A stretch of DNA of 64,000 nucleotides from Ganoderma boninense (GCA_002900995.3 CM035305.1:372001-436000), one strand, 5' to 3'. Shown: positions 20,449-33,540, counted from the stretch's first letter. The notes: generated from the letters alone by a model not told the origin. A program made the numbers and translations.

Positions 20449-21222
20449 TCCGCTATTCCTCGGCACGGTGAAGAAGAACGAGACGAAGACTGGGTACGAA
20501 AACGGGGTTCTGAATCATGTACCGCCAAAGAGATATCAGACAAACACATACGGTTACGAGAGTGAAATGCACCACATTATAGGCACCTTCCATCTCATCT
20601 CCAAAACGAAGGAAGGTTCCGCAGATGGCTTGATACTTATTCCGGTGTACTGAGTGCCAGCGGCGGCCAGCAGGTTGGCACGGTGTGGATGCGGGACTTG
20701 GGATGGGCGGTGTCTGTGGAAAACCAGCAAAATCAACATACAATTAGGGTGCGAGCCAGAACTACTGAGCACGATGGTAAGAATGCAAGCAGTGAGGACT
20801 GTGCGGAGGAAGTTTCACGTCGAGGTGAATGAGCCTGCGAGCTGGAGACGCGTATGAGCGCTTCCGGCTGCCGGAGCACAAATGGTCGTGTGGCGGTGCC
20901 TTGTCGGAGTCGAGTCGGGTGCCACGACCTCTCCTCTTCAGCCCCCCATTATCTGTCATTTCCTGCGTCCGATACTAGCCCTTCCAAACTTGCATGGATG
21001 AAAGATATAGTCAGTAGTCAGGTGTACATGTCTCTATATCCTGGCCCGAAACTTTATGACTGATCGACGACCCTCCAGACGTCTACTTCAAGCTACCTTA
21101 GGTTTCGACTCTACGCGTTCTATAGTCCACGTCGGAGAAGTGCAGTGGTGAGTTAGAACTGATCAAACTCAAAGACATTAACTTGATTATACACGAAACA
21201 TCAATATTTCGTGATCCTAGCG
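20449..21222. promoter_or_regulatory. 5' flank of array gene 3
   Basis: No gene seen. A degenerate form of the shared upstream element (GGAGCACAAATGGTCGTGTGG) lies near 20874-20894, at the expected distance from the next ATG. CCTAG just before the ATG could be an intron acceptor. Confidence 0.4.
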
Positions 21223-22989
21223 ATGCAATCCAGCCTGGATCTCAAACATAGACAACCTCGGTTGAACTTCGATGTCCTACGCGTCCTTTGCAGCTACGTC
21301 ACCGATGTCACCGATGTCCTTGCCTTCTCCCTCACCTGCTCCTCTTTGACGGAGGATGCGCTTCGACGACGTCTCAGAATGTCGCCAGTCAATTTGTGGA
21401 ACGGCGAGATAGTGGGCAGCTTCCACGCGTTCATCTTATCGAACAGGCCGTCACGCGCGCCATGCATTTACGGGCTCAAGATTGGAACAGGCTCATTCTA
21501 CGACCTCAAATTTGAGAACGACTCGGACCTTGAAGTTGTCCAAAAGCACCTCGTAGACATCCTGGAGGCGGCAGTACAGATACAATATCTCGAGTTGAAA
21601 TCCTCCGTCGGCGGATCCGTGGTCGACGCCATGGTCAAGCTGGCCACAGTGCGCAAGCTGCACATCTTTACCGACATGCCAATGGATCAGGTCCCGCTGC
21701 TCACGGGCCTCACCATCTTCCGATCCCCTCTTCGGTTGCTTCGTCTCTTTGGGAGCGAGCTTGCCGGAAGCAACGTTTCCGCAACCTTCCTGCACGACCG
21801 CCTGAGCCACCTCGCGCCCACTCTCGAGTTCCTTGATCTGGACAGCTTCCCCATCGACGTTTCTCCATCCTCATTGACAACGCAGTTCACGACGGTTCGG
21901 TCGCTTAAGCTCCACACTACCTTCCTTCCCGACTGCGATCTGCTTGGTGTCTTGTTACGACTATTCCCAAAGCTCGATAACAAGCTAGAGCTGGGCTCTC
22001 TTAGCCCATATAAAGACTATGCTCCAGTATTCCGAGAACGGTGCGAGGTGGCACAGAAGCACAATTGTTGGTCAAAGCTCGACCGGCTTGTCTGCGACGC
22101 CTTCACCGCTTATCTCCTCGCTCTCTTGTGCCCCATCCGCCGTATGGACATTGAAGTACACCATTGGCCAGGTGCTACTGCATATCTCACTGAAACACTG
22201 CGTCACCACTGTCCTCCGCATCTGTACGTCCACATGACACTCCTTGATGGCTTTGGCGCATTGGACGGGATGTTCCCCCCCGAGGCGACGGATAGGCTCA
22301 CGCACCTTGTCGTCTTCGCGTATATCGAGCTCCGCCACGGACGGCGGCCCAGTGACCTCAGCTATCGCGACAGCGTCCGCGCCAATCGCTTCGTAGTGAG
22401 TCCTCAACGACTGCTGTGTCATTCTCCCGCAACTCACATATTTGCATTCCATTCCATTAGAACCGACTGCTCAGCTCTATCCAACACCTTCGCCTCACCC
22501 ACCTCCGCATCGTCTTCCGCTATTCCATCTATCTGTCGACGCGCAAGGCCGTGCCCTGCGTGGGCGACCACACCGGGGACATCATGGATCTCCAGGCTGC
22601 TAAGACCCGCTTCGTGGACGCGATGCCGACCCTCCGGTACCTCTTCTTGACCTCTTGTGGCAAGACACACACCATTTCATCCAGGAAGACGGCATTCATG
22701 ACAGAGAGACTCAATAGGTGGCTCTCCTCGAAGGCGTGGTGCGTCGTCCACGGCCACGACGCGGACGAGGACATTCGAGTTTATCTCGAGCCGACGGAGG
22801 CGAGCACCACGGGTGCGCAGTGCGTGGAGCTCGATGGGGAAATTGGTGAGAAGGTCGCTGGCGAGGAAGACTTGCTACTGTCTCATCGTGAAGAGGTAAG
22901 GCGCTGATCTCTGCGACGCGTGGACGCTGACACACTGGATTTGGGCACAGGAAAGCTTGAAGGCATGGGAGTGCAGCAGCTCTGAGTAG
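21223..22989 (+). CDS. F-box/leucine-rich array gene 3
   Basis: Exons 21223-22395 (391 codons), 22461-22895 and 22951-22989. The F-box is PRLNFDVLRVLCSYVTDVTDVLAFSLTCS, then LRRRLRMSPVNLW. Leucine-rich blocks include LSHLAPTLEFLDLDSFPIDVSPSS, TTQFTTVRSLKL and LDRLVCDAFTAYLLALLCPIRRMDI, which mark a subgroup with genes 4, 6 and 8. The second exon has HLRLTHLRIVFRYS and MPTLRYLFLTSCG. The last exon encodes ESLKAWECSSSE. A GTG four codons upstream is in frame, but the ATG at 21223 fits the other genes. Predicted SCF adaptor. Confidence 0.83.
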
Positions 22990-23180
22990 TCCGAGAGGGG
23001 TGTGCAACTCGGAGAAAGATATCCGTCTTTGCGTGCGAACTGTCCATGTCTCTCACCCTAAATTCTGCGCCACTGTTTATCACTCATCCAATGCACGGCA
23101 TCGCAGATCTGCGCAGGAATGAGGAATGAGCCTTACTGCAAGTAAAGTTGCTGATGGGCGTTTGTTATTCCGCAGCCGGA

Positions 23181-23193
23181 TAAATATTTGGCA
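23181..23193 (+). promoter_or_regulatory. Variant shared upstream element (TAAATATTTGGCA)
   Basis: Differs from the common word at the first base of the palindrome and lacks one G. It lies 285 bases before the ATG of array gene 4. Confidence 0.4.
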
Positions 23194-23465
23194 CCATGGC
23201 GCCATGTGGCGGGTCTGAGTCCACCACGAGCAAGTCGCTCCTTCTCTGTATTACTTCTTCCCCTCGATACCACCCAACACAGACAGAAGTAGGGTACATT
23301 TCTGCTTATGGTGTGCATATATCTTACTGAAGCCATAGAGAGCCCGATTGGAACTCTCCAGGTTCCCCGTCTCACCCCCGATATTTCTTCCACAAAACAC
23401 GAGGATTTAGGTGAGTGGCATCTGATGACCTGTCTAAGTATAACTGAAAATCCATGGTTCCAGGA

Positions 23466-25222
23466 ATGCATCAATCTAACACTGATCCGACTCTACATAG
23501 GCAACCTCAGTTGAACTTCGACATCTTGCGTTTGGTCTGCGATTATCTCGCTGATATTCCCGATGTCCTCTCTTTCTCACGTACCTGCTCTGCCTTGACC
23601 GAGGATGCACTACGGCGACGTCTCAGGATGGCGCCAATCGATCTATGGAAGGGCGAGCTAGTCGACAGCTTTTACAACTTCATCTTCGCCAACGAGCCGT
23701 TACGCGCGCCGCGCGTATACGGACTCAGGATTCGAACAGCTTCATACTACGATCTCCGACGTATGAACGACGCTACCCTTCAAACGACCAGCGACCGTCT
23801 CGTGGCCATCGTAAAGGTGGCAGTACGCCTCCAGTTCGTCGACTTCGCTACATCCGTGGGCGACGCCGTGTTCGACGCCCTGGTCAAGCTGACCACTGTC
23901 CGCGAGCTACGCATCTGGACCGACGTGGAGATGTATGAGGAGCCACTACTCGCCTTTCTCGCCGCCTTCTGCTCCCCTCTTCGCTCGCTTCACATATCCG
24001 GGAGTGACATTGCAGGAAGCGCCGTTTCCGCCAGTTTCCTGCATGACAGCCTGGGCCACCTCGCACCAACGCTCGAGTTCCTCAATCTCGACGAGTTCCC
24101 AATCGATGTCTCTCCCTCATCCATGACAACACAGTTCACTGCGGTTCGATCGCTCAAGCTCGAGACTTCCTTCTCCCCCGACTGCGACCTGCTCGGCGTC
24201 TTGGTGCGCCTATTCCCAAAGCTCGATGGCACGCTAGAGCTGGTCTCTTTGCACGCATACGTCATAGAAGACGATGCTCCCGCATTCAGAGAACGATGCG
24301 CAGAAGCACAGAAGCAACATTGTTGGTCGGGCCTCGACCGGCTCGTGTGCGATGCCTACACTGCTTACCTCCTCGCTCTCCGGTGCCCCGTCCGTCGCAT
24401 GGAGATAGAAGCAGGGTCTTCCGAATATCTCGCCGAAACCCTGCGTCACCACTGTCCTCCGCATCTGCATGTCCGCATAACGCTCTACACTGGCTTCGGC
24501 GCGTTGGACGGGATGTTCCCTCCCGAGGCTGCGGACAAGCTCACCCACCTGGTGATCTTCGTGCATATCCAGATCCGTCACGGACGGCGGTCGAACCGCC
24601 GCAATCCCGGCGATAACGTCCACTCCATTCGTTTTGTAGTGGGTGTTGAATTACTTCTGTATAACTCACGGGCAGCTCACATTCCTCATACCCCTAGACC
24701 ACATTGCTGCGCTCGATCAGACACCTTCGCGTCACGCACCTCCGGATTGTCTTCCACTACGCCATCTACCGGCCGGCGCGTAAGACCTCGTCCGACGCGC
24801 ACGCCGTAGACCACACCGGGGACATAATGGACCTTGAGGTCACTAAGGCCCGCTTCGTAGATACCATACCCTCCCTCCGGCACCTCTTCTTGACCTCTTG
24901 CGGAGAATCTAATGTGGTTCCGTCGACGTCCAGGAAGCGATGGTCGGAATACAGAACTGAGACCCTCGGTTCTTGGTTCGCGTCGAAGGCGTGGCGCGTC
25001 GTCCATGATGATGATGCTGATGGAGACCCTCATACCTCGGACTCAGGCTCGTGCTTGAGTTCGTGCTTGGAGCTTAACAGGGATGCGGAGGAGCGGATCA
25101 TAGAGCGGGAGGGCCTGCAATTGTGTGGTGACGACGAGGTACGATGTTCGGTGTCTTCAGCGTACTTAGCTGACATGGCGCAGGGCGAGATCAAAGCTTT
25201 CTGCGGTTCGGCAGTTGAGTAG
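23466..25222 (+). CDS. F-box/leucine-rich array gene 4
   Basis: Exons 23466-24638 (391 codons, same length as gene 3), 24698-25138 and 25184-25222. The F-box is PQLNFDILRLVCDYLADIPDVLSFSRTCS. The shared subgroup blocks LAPTLEFLNLDEFPIDVSPSS, FRERCAEAQKQHCWSGLDRLVCDA and LDGMFPPEAADKLTHLV are present. The second exon has HLRVTHLRIVFHYAIY; the last exon encodes GEIKAFCGSAVE. A GTGAGT...CCAG intron ends three bases before the ATG, so either a 5' untranslated intron or a short upstream coding exon exists. Predicted SCF adaptor. Confidence 0.83.
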
Positions 25223-25322
25223 TTTTTCGTTGAGGACTGTGTCTACGTTATGGTCACGCAAGCGTGGTGAATATTGTGTGAAGGATATCATTCGGGCTAG
25301 GAGCAGGACTCGCACTTTGAAC

Positions 25323-25337
25323 ACAAATATTTGGGCA
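25323..25337 (+). promoter_or_regulatory. Shared F-box upstream element (ACAAATATTTGGGCA)
   Basis: Identical 15-base word 359 bases before the ATG of array gene 5. Confidence 0.6.
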
Positions 25338-25681
25338 AGGTTGGGTGGCTGTGCTGGGCTCGTCCGAGTCTCTCCGAAGCAAACTGGGTCGAGGTGGGCA
25401 GTCTCTGGGCTCTCCTCCTGCCATTCGTCGCAGACACGCTGTCTTGAAGATACTGAGTATTATTGAGCTACTCAGCAGGTAAACAATTCATTTTCGAGTT
25501 CCGAACTGGAAAATCCCGCTCACAGCTTGTAGGAACCCGAAGATCGTGACGTTTATCTCGGACCACGCATAGGCTACCCGTTCACACACCACGTTGTCGC
25601 CGGAGGATCGCGGTAATACCTACTTGATTATACTCTGAGCGAATAGCTTGTTTATGCACCAGCAAATCCATGTTTCCAGCG

Positions 25682-27493
25682 ATGCAATCCGACGCGGACC
25701 TTCCGAGTCGAAACGGACGACCTCCGTTGTTGAACTTCGACATCCTACGCCTGCTCTGCGACTATCTCACTGATGTCCCCGATGTGATTTCTTTTGCACT
25801 CACCTGCTCAGAATTGACCGAAATCTCCTTTCGGAGACGCCTCAAGATGGCGCCCGTCAACCTGTGGGACGCAAAGTCCGTGGATCGGTTCCATGCCTTC
25901 ATCTTTTCAAACCAGGCTGCCCGCGCGCAATACATCTACGGCCTCAAGCTTCCAGGCCCATCCATATACGATAGTCCGCTAGTGGACAAATGGCGCCTTG
26001 AAGATCACGTTCTGGCCCTTTTGGAGGCGGCGGTGCACATCCAGTCGCTCGACCTTCCCACTTCTGCTCGCGCGTCGTTCTTCGACGCTGCGATGAAGTT
26101 AACAACTTTGCGCACGCTCAGTGTATGTGCAGACGATGGTCGGGCTCCGCTGTGCGTCCGTCTCACTGCGGTTCGATCTCCTCTGCGATCCCTCTGTGTC
26201 ACAGAAGGCAGCTTCTACCTCGGAGATCAAATTTCTGCACACTTCCTCCACCATTCCCTAGGACACCTCGCACCGACCCTCCAGGTCCTCGAATTAGACT
26301 TCTTTTTCTTCACCATCCGTCCCTCCGAGGTCACGACGCCGTTCCCGGCGGTCAGGTCTCTCAAGCTCCGAAGGATCTCAAGCGTCTCCTCGAACTGCCT
26401 GGGTGTCCTTCTGCGACTTTTCCCGAAGCTGGACAACAAGCTCACCATAGGCTCATGGGACACACGTGCCGGGGAGGACGCGTTTCCGGCAATTGAGGAA
26501 CGCAGCAGGGAGGCACAAAGCACACATGGCACCTGGCCCAGCATCGACCACCTCGTATGTGACCCTCGGACAGCGCTGCTCCTTGCCCTCCAGTGCCCTA
26601 TCCGCCGCATGTCGACCAAGGTCATATGGCCCCGCGCGTGGAAGTACCTGGCAGACGCTCTGCGCAACAACGCCCCTCGACAACTCCACGTCGCCGTAGA
26701 GTTGGATGCGGGCTTCGGCGGCCTGGACGGGCTCTTCCCCCCCGAAGCCGCGGGCACGCTGACGCATCTCGTCATGTCGGCCCACTTCGGAGTAAAGTAC
26801 CGGCGGGGCGCGCAACGCAAGCCCAACAACGTCCATTGGGACAGGTTTACTGTGAGTACTGAACTTACGGCACAGCCGCCGCTCCATGTCACTCACATTC
26901 AAATCGTGTTGCTTGCCCTGTACTTGCGCATCCTCCAGGATAGACTGCTGCACTCGATCCAACATCTCCGCCTCACGCACCTCCGGATCGTCTTCCGCGC
27001 CTCTGTGCACTACTCCGCGCGTACGCCTCCGCGGCACGACGAGCTCCCTGAGCTCCTGCAGACCGCATGCGGGGTGGACCTTCTCCCCGCGGCGGCCCGG
27101 TTCGTCAATGCCATGCCGAGCCTCCAATGCCTCTTCTTGACAGCGTGCGGCCACACGTACGTCGTTCCGCTCAAGGCCCGATGGGAAGCGTTCCAACGGC
27201 AGGCGCTGGACAGCTGGCTCTCGTCGGGCGCGTGGCGAGTCGTGCACAACGACAGTGAGAGTCAGGCTCCGCCTCCTGGAGGGCCATCAGACGTGGACGT
27301 GGACCCGACCGGATCAAGGTCGTGCGTGGAGCTCAGCCGAGAGGCAGAGGAGAGGGTGATGGACCGAAAGGAGCTACGACTGTCTCGTGAAGAGGAGGTA
27401 GGTGATTCTGATTTTGCTCTGTACAAAATATGACCTGAACCTGACATTACGTAGGACAAGATCCGACGGTGCGGTCAGCATACGGGGAGTTGA
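25682..27493 (+). CDS. F-box/leucine-rich array gene 5
   Basis: Exons 25682-26851, 26939-27397 and 27455-27493. The F-box is PLLNFDILRLLCDYLTDVPDVISFALTCS. Blocks: HIQSLDLPTSARASFFDAAMKL, LGHLAPTLQVLELDF, LLRLFPKLDNKL, LDGLFPPEAAGTLTHLV. The second exon holds HLRLTHLRIVFRASV and ELSREAEERVM; the last encodes DKIRRCGQHTGS. TTTCCAG directly precedes CGATG, giving the likely acceptor of a leader intron; an alternative ATG exists 12 bases upstream. Predicted SCF adaptor. Confidence 0.83.
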
Positions 27494-27554
27494 TGGCTCG
27501 AGCAAGGACAATCCTTTCCGGCGGAGACTGTCATTTGCGACAATGACGTCGTGA

Positions 27555-27720
27555 TACAGTCTCCAACTAAGTTATGGGGGCTACTACCTCCTCCATCATT
27601 GACGAATTTTTGAAACCTACCGTCATCCATTCGCCACTTTTTTTCGATAGAACTACATCTTCCAATTGACGAAATCGAGGATCGCGGAGTTTGGAAAACA
27701 AAACCATTTCGCAATACTTG
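27555..27720 (+). pseudogene. Relic of an array-gene promoter and first exon
   Basis: CCTCCATCATTGACGAATTT, GACGAAATCGAGGATCGCGG and GTTTGGAAAACAAAACCATTT align with 28180-28300, the upstream region and first exon of gene 6 (CCTCCACCATTGACGACCTT; GACGAGATCGCAAATCCCGG). The ATG context is lost (AATTGAC for GATGGAC), and no downstream F-box exon follows before 28250. It marks a deleted array member or a duplicated promoter. Confidence 0.55.
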
Positions 27721-28249
27721 GACGCACACTAGGCCCACATTTCATGCAGGCCCCTCCCCTCTGCTCCGATGTGCGCTAACCCCTTTTTCCCCCGTTCTGC
27801 ATGTCAATGCCAATGACGGCCGTGTCTGGGAATCCTGTACTTCTCTAAATGACCGACAGCTCCTCTTTTCCACCATATTTCCGCGTTTCCTTTATTCAGA
27901 ACGCGCCATCGGCTGAAGGAAGCGCGGCAAGCCCGAGGTTCTCAAAGACCATGGACGTCTCTTGAAATTCTTTGTCTACTTGGTCCTAATACCTAGTAAG
28001 GCATGCACTTATGAGTCTCGGATTCAGTAGATTTATGCAGACATTCAGCTATAGAATCAAATAGGCATTTGTACACGTTAAACGAGGTTAAGCCCGCTAG
28101 GGCGCAGAAATGGGGAGACGCCTGGCATTAGCACAGCTTTCAGGAGTCCTAACAGGCGCAGCAAGGACGTTGTCTTCCTCCACCATTGACGACCTTGAAT
28201 TCCGCCATCATTCACATACCGCCGTGCTTCAAACAAACTGCATCTTCCG

Positions 28250-30177
28250 ATGGACGAGATCGCAAATCCCGGACTTCGGAAAACAAGATCATCCCGGGAT
28301 GATCGCGAGTCATACATCCAGGAGAAAGGGCGTCGTAAGTCCCCTTCAACTAAGCTCGTGGTCTGTGTTAGCTTTTCTATGTAACAACTCATTTTTACGA
28401 CCCCAGAGACTCGCTCAGTGGTGCCATACACAGACCTTCATGGAGAACCCCTGTTGAATCTCGACATCCTCCGTCTGGTCTGTCACTTCCTCAACGATAT
28501 TCCAGATGTCCTCTCCTTTGCACTCACCTGCTCTGCCTTGACCGAGGATGCACTACGGCGACGTCTCAGGATGGCGCCAGTCGACCTATGGAAGGGCGAG
28601 CTAGTCGACAGCCTCCACGACTTCATCTTTTCAAACGAGCAGTCACGCGCGCCGTACATATATGGGCTCAAGATGCGAGTAAGCTCTTACCACGACAGTC
28701 GATATATTAGCAAATCCGACTTTCAAACGATCAGCGACCGTCTCGTGTCCATCGTGAAGGCAGCAACACACATACAGTATGTCGACTTCATAACGAGCGA
28801 CGCCGTTGTCGACGCCGTGGTCAAGCTGACCACCGTGCGCGAGCTCCGCATATTCACCGAGTCATACTCGTCCCAGAGGCCGCTACTCGCTGGGCTTGCC
28901 GCCTTCCAATCCCCTCTACGATCGCTGCGCATCACTGGGAGAGACGCTGTCGGAAGCACCATTTCCGCGACCTTTCTGCATGACCGCCTGAGCCACCTCG
29001 CCCCAACCCTGGAGTTCCTTGATCTAGACGAGTTCCCCATCGATGTCGTCCCGTCGTCTGTGACAACACAGTTCACCGCCGTTCGATCGCTGACGCTCTA
29101 TACTTCCTTACCCCACTGGCACGAGTGCGACCTGCTCGGCGTCCTGGTGCGACTATTCCCAAAATTAGACGACACGCTACAACTGGGCTCTCTGTACACG
29201 TACATCCGGCCACATGAGGCACCCACATTCCGAGAACGATGCGAGGAGGCACAGAAGCGACAGTGCTGGTCGGGGCTCGACCGGCTCGTGTGTGACGCCT
29301 ACACCGCTTACCTCCTCGCTCTCCGGTGCCCCGTCGGCCGCATGGACATCTCTGTAGAGTCTCCCGGACCCATCCGATGTGAATATCTCATCGAAACCCT
29401 GCGCCACCACTGTCCTCCACAGCTATATATCCGCATCATCATGCTCCTCGACGGCTTTGGCGCGTTGGACGGGATGTTCCCTCCCGAGGCGGCGGACAAG
29501 CTCACGCACCTCGTTCTCTTCGCAAACATCGAGATCCGCCACGGACGGCGATCCAGCCATCGCCATCGCAGCGACAACGTCCACACCACTCGATTTTTAG
29601 TGAGACAATGTCTTTTTTATGATTGCGCCCGCTCACAGCGGCTCACATTGCAACATTAGAACAGACTTATCGGCTCTATCAAACACCTCCGCCTCACGCA
29701 CCTCCGAGTCGTCCTCCGTTACACTGTCTACCTGCCGCCGCAGAAGTCTATTTCCAACGTGGACCTCGTGGACATCTCGGATGGAGTGGACCTTCAGGTC
29801 AACAGGGCCCGCTTCATAGATACAATGCCAAGTCTTGCATACCTCTTTCTCACTACCTGCGGCATGACTTACGCAGTTCCGTCCCGGAAGAGAATACCAA
29901 AACATACGCCAGAAAGCCGGACGCAAAACGTGTGGCTCTCGTCGGAGGCGTGGCGCGTCGCCCGTGCTGATGAGGACTGTCCCTTCGATTCGGACGCGGG
30001 ATTGGGTTCCTGCGTGGAGCTCAGCAGGACAGAGGCGGAGAGAATCGTAGACCGAGAGAAGTTACAGCTGTCTCGTCGTGATGAGGTATGTCAATTTGCT
30101 TTGTCCGAATTGGAATTAATAAAACTAACGTGACATAGAAACAGGTGGAATGGTGCGGTCGGTTTACGAGGAAATGA
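28250..30177 (+). CDS. F-box/leucine-rich array gene 6 (with coding first exon)
   Basis: Exons 28250-28334, 28407-29599, 29660-30085 and 30139-30177. The short first exon encodes MDEIANPGLRKTRSSRDD..., and splices (phase 1) to QTRSVVPYTDLHGEPLLNLDIL. The F-box follows (LVCHFLNDIPDVLSFALTCSA). Subgroup blocks are as in genes 3, 4 and 8, including FRERCEEAQKRQCWSGLDRLVC and LDGMFPPEAADKLTHLV. The last exon encodes KQVEWCGRFTRK. The promoter lacks the CAAATATTTG word and instead resembles that of gene 8. Predicted SCF adaptor. Confidence 0.82.
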
Positions 30178-30585
30178 TCCCTGAGCCGACGAAATGCAAT
30201 AACAAACGGCGAGCCGACTGCCGGATAGAAAACAGAGACGACCTCTGCAGTGGTTTGTACTTCCAGCAGGCTGAGCAATCCATCACTGGAGCATCTATCG
30301 CTCGTGACAGACCCGAGTCGGAAGTTCTATGGTTGGAGGTCGCGGGTTCTACGGCAGCAGTGCGATAATATACAAAGTGGGTAGGAAGGATATCCGAGTC
30401 CTTCTTCATTTATTTTCATCCTCACGGCTACCTAAAGAGGCTCTTGTGATTCCGAATCTACTTTGTATAAAAAGAGCGGGACCGGGTGGTCACGGTGGAG
30501 CCTCAGTTGGACAGTCCTTGGACTGGAGACAGGCAAGCGCGCAGACGAGCGAGCGCTAAGCCTTCAACCCGGCGCTGCCCGGAAG
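30178..30585. other. Spacer between array genes 6 and 7
   Basis: No gene seen. It contains the 3' flank of gene 6 and distal upstream sequence of gene 7. Confidence 0.4.
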
Positions 30586-30600
30586 ACAAATATTTGGGCA
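30586..30600 (+). promoter_or_regulatory. Shared F-box upstream element (ACAAATATTTGGGCA)
   Basis: Identical 15-base word 320 bases before the ATG of array gene 7. Confidence 0.6.
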
Positions 30601-30905
30601 CGGCCGAGCTGCGGGCGCGCTGAGCTTGTTTGATTCCCTCCACGAGCAAGTTGTCCGGCTCTACCTTATTTCTCCTCTCTGATACATACAACCACATCGA
30701 CAGGTGACACTGTAGGCAGTAGATCTGCTTATGAATGGTATATATCTCAGCTGACTGAGAGTTCTTCGTAGCAAAACGGGCTCAAAACTTCAGTTGTCCC
30801 CGTACCACTCGCACTATCGACCCTACAAAACACGAGCCTGGTTTGAGTGAGTTCCAGCCGACGGCGTACCCAAGTACTGTATTGCTGACAATCGATGATT
30901 CTAGG

Positions 30906-32692
30906 ATGCACGAATCTAACACGGACCCGAATCTACGTGGGCACCCCGGGCCTCGGTTGAACTACGACATCCTGCGTGTGGTTTGTGACTCTCTCACCGA
31001 CATTCCTGATGTTCTGTCCTTCGCATGCACCTGCTCTGCCTTGGCGGAGGACGCACTACGGCGACGTCTACGCATGGCGCCTGTCGACCTGTCGGACGCC
31101 AACGCCATCAACAGCTTCCACTCCTTCATCTTTTCAAACGAGCCGTCGCGCGCGCCGTGCGTGTACGGACTCAAGATTCCTAGTCCATACTATGGTCTCC
31201 AAGGTATCATGGAATCCGGCTTTAGAATTGTCGACGACCGCCTCGTAGAAATTCTGGAAGCAGCGCGACACGTCCAGTTTCTCCACTTTGCTACCTCCAT
31301 CAGCTCCCCCGTGTTCGACGCAGTAGTCCGGCTGACCACGGTGCGCGAACTCAGCGTAATCGCCGACGTCGTTCAGGGTCCTTTGCGCTCTCGTCTCGCC
31401 ACCTTCCGATCCCCCATTCGATCCCTGCACGTGTCAGGAAGCGAAATCGCCGACGATATGATTTCCGCGAGCGTGTTGCACGACCATCTGAGCCATTTCG
31501 CGCCGACGCTCGAGATGCTAGATTTGGACCATCTCCCGGTCGACATCTCTCCCGCTTCCTTGACGACACAGTTCGCCTCGGTTCGCTCCCTCAAGCTCGC
31601 CAGTTGCTTCCTCTCCTCCAACTTCGATATGCTGGGCGCGCTCTTGCGACTGTTCCCGAAGCTTGATGGCGCGCTCACACTCGGCCCCTTGCGCACCACC
31701 TTCGGAGAAGACGCCTATTTGGCCTTCCGCGAACGAAGCAAGGAAATACAGAAGACACACGCCTGGTCGGCGCTGGACCTGCTTGTGTGCGACGCTGAAA
31801 CGGCCTACCTGATCGCTCTCCAGTGTCCCATCCGCCGCATGGACATCGACGTCGGGACGTCGGATACAGCCTGGTATCTCACGCAAGCGCTGCGTCAACA
31901 GGCCCCTCAACAGCTCTACGTCCACCTATCACTCTTCGACGGGTTTGACGCGCTAGATGGGCTGTTCCCTCCCCAGGTGGCAGCCAAGCTGACGCACCTA
32001 ACCATCTTCGCGGACGTCGAGGTCCGCCACGGGCGGAAGTCCTCCCGGCGCAAGGAGGATCGAGTTCACTCGATGCGGTTTCTGGTGAGTGCATGACCAC
32101 CTTGTATTAGAGCTCAAGCGGGGGCCTGCAGCTCACGTATATTACATGGGCATGTCGTGGTGCAGAAGAGACTGATCGGCTCGGTCAAGCACCTGCAGCT
32201 GACGCACCTCCGCGTCGTCTTCCACTACACCGTGTACCTCTTCATGCGCAAAGCCGTTCTCGAGGCGCATCGCGGGGAGATTGGATTTGGAGCCGTGGAC
32301 GATACGGACCTTCGTCTTACTGCAGACCGCTTCGTCGACACGATGCCGAGCCTCCGGTACCTCTTCCTGACGACCAGCGGCCAGACGTATGCCACGCCAT
32401 CCAGGAAGAGATGGTCCGAGTTCCCGACCCGGACACTCAACAGATGGCTCTCCTCGAAGGCATGGCGCATCGACCGTGCTGATGCGGAGCTACATCTCTC
32501 GGACTCGGACACGAGATCGGTGGGCTCGTGTGTGGAGCTTAGCAGGGAAGAGGCGGAGCGTATCGTGCACGAGGAGGAGTTGGAGCTGTCTCTTCATGAC
32601 GAGGTACGACGTTTTTCTCCGCACAATCATGGACGCTCATGTGGTCGCAGGATAAGGTGCAGAAGTATATCTTCAGGGCGGAAGGAGAGTAA
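30906..32692 (+). CDS. F-box/leucine-rich array gene 7
   Basis: Exons 30906-32084 (393 codons), 32166-32603 and 32651-32692. The F-box is PRLNYDILRVVCDSLTDIPDVLSFACTCS. Blocks: HVQFLHFATSISSPVFDAVV, LSHFAPTLEMLDLDHLPVDISPAS, LLRLFPKLDGAL, LDLLVCDAETAYLIALQCPIRRMDI, LDGLFPPQVAAKLTHL. The second exon has HLQLTHLRVVFHYTVY and ELSREEAERIV; the last encodes DKVQKYIFRAEGE. The in-frame codons upstream of 30906 are probably leader, since TTCTAG ends just before GATG. Predicted SCF adaptor. Confidence 0.83.
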
Positions 32693-32904
32693 CTGTGCCG
32701 CGGATGACAATTGCTTCTGTGTTTGCTCATTACTTTTCCTGGTGGCTTGTGTCGCGCGGCTTCCAGTCAGCCTGGTATGATATATGGAAGACAAGATCCC
32801 GTCGGACACACAGCGTAACAAGAAAGATATTCGATCTATGCATGCAAACGCCGCTTTGTGCTCATCGTCGCTGAGTTCTGCGCCGCGCTGCACTTTCTAT
32901 CGTC

Positions 32905-33540
32905 ATATCCGCTCACTTTGGGGAGAACTACCGATGCGGTGCACCCCGCAAGCCCAAAGACGTCCATGGGGACCCATTTATCGTGAGTAATGCACTATGC
33001 GGCGGGCCTTCCATGTTGATCATACTGAGCTCATGTCATGACCATGTCCCTCCCAATGCTCCAAGGCAAACAGGTCCGCTCGATCCATAACTTCCGCCTC
33101 ATGCACCTCTGCATCGCCCCGCTCCTCCATGCCCCGGTTGGTACGGACGCCTCCTCAGCACAACGACTTCTTCAAAACTGCGTCCGGACTCAACCTTCTC
33201 CCAGCCATAACCCAGGTTATCCGAGATCCCGTCCGCGCCAGTGGCAGAGTGCGAGTGCCACTTGGTGCGCATGGGGGTGTGGCGATCCCCCCTCTCGATT
33301 GCACAGTAGACTTCCCGGATCGCCTTCATGCACGCGTCGCGAGCTGGCCCCCGCTCAGGCAGAGCCTTCTGTCTGCGGAGCTGAAGGCACCCCGAGGAGG
33401 GTATCGCGAGGACTTGCACGTCAAGCAAGGGCGGCGTCGGTCGGACTTGTGCAAGCCTATCGGCGGAGGTGGAGTCCCTTCAGCCCTATAACACAAAGGA
33501 ACCCTAGGACAAGTCTAGGAGTCGGTGCGGGGTTAGTACT
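32905..33540 (+). pseudogene. Chimeric relic: F-box exon junction joined to FunK1-kinase antisense sequence
   Basis: The left part (32925-32985) copies the end of an F-box first exon with its GTGAGT donor. The part after 33066 resembles the start of an F-box second exon (VRSIHNFRLMHLCIAP). From about 33218 to 33350 the sequence instead matches 36435-36560, the antisense of the kinase remnant (GATCCCGTCCGCGCCAGTGG and GACTTCCCGGATCGCCTTCA). No intact frame results. The join implies illegitimate recombination between array parts. Confidence 0.6.
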
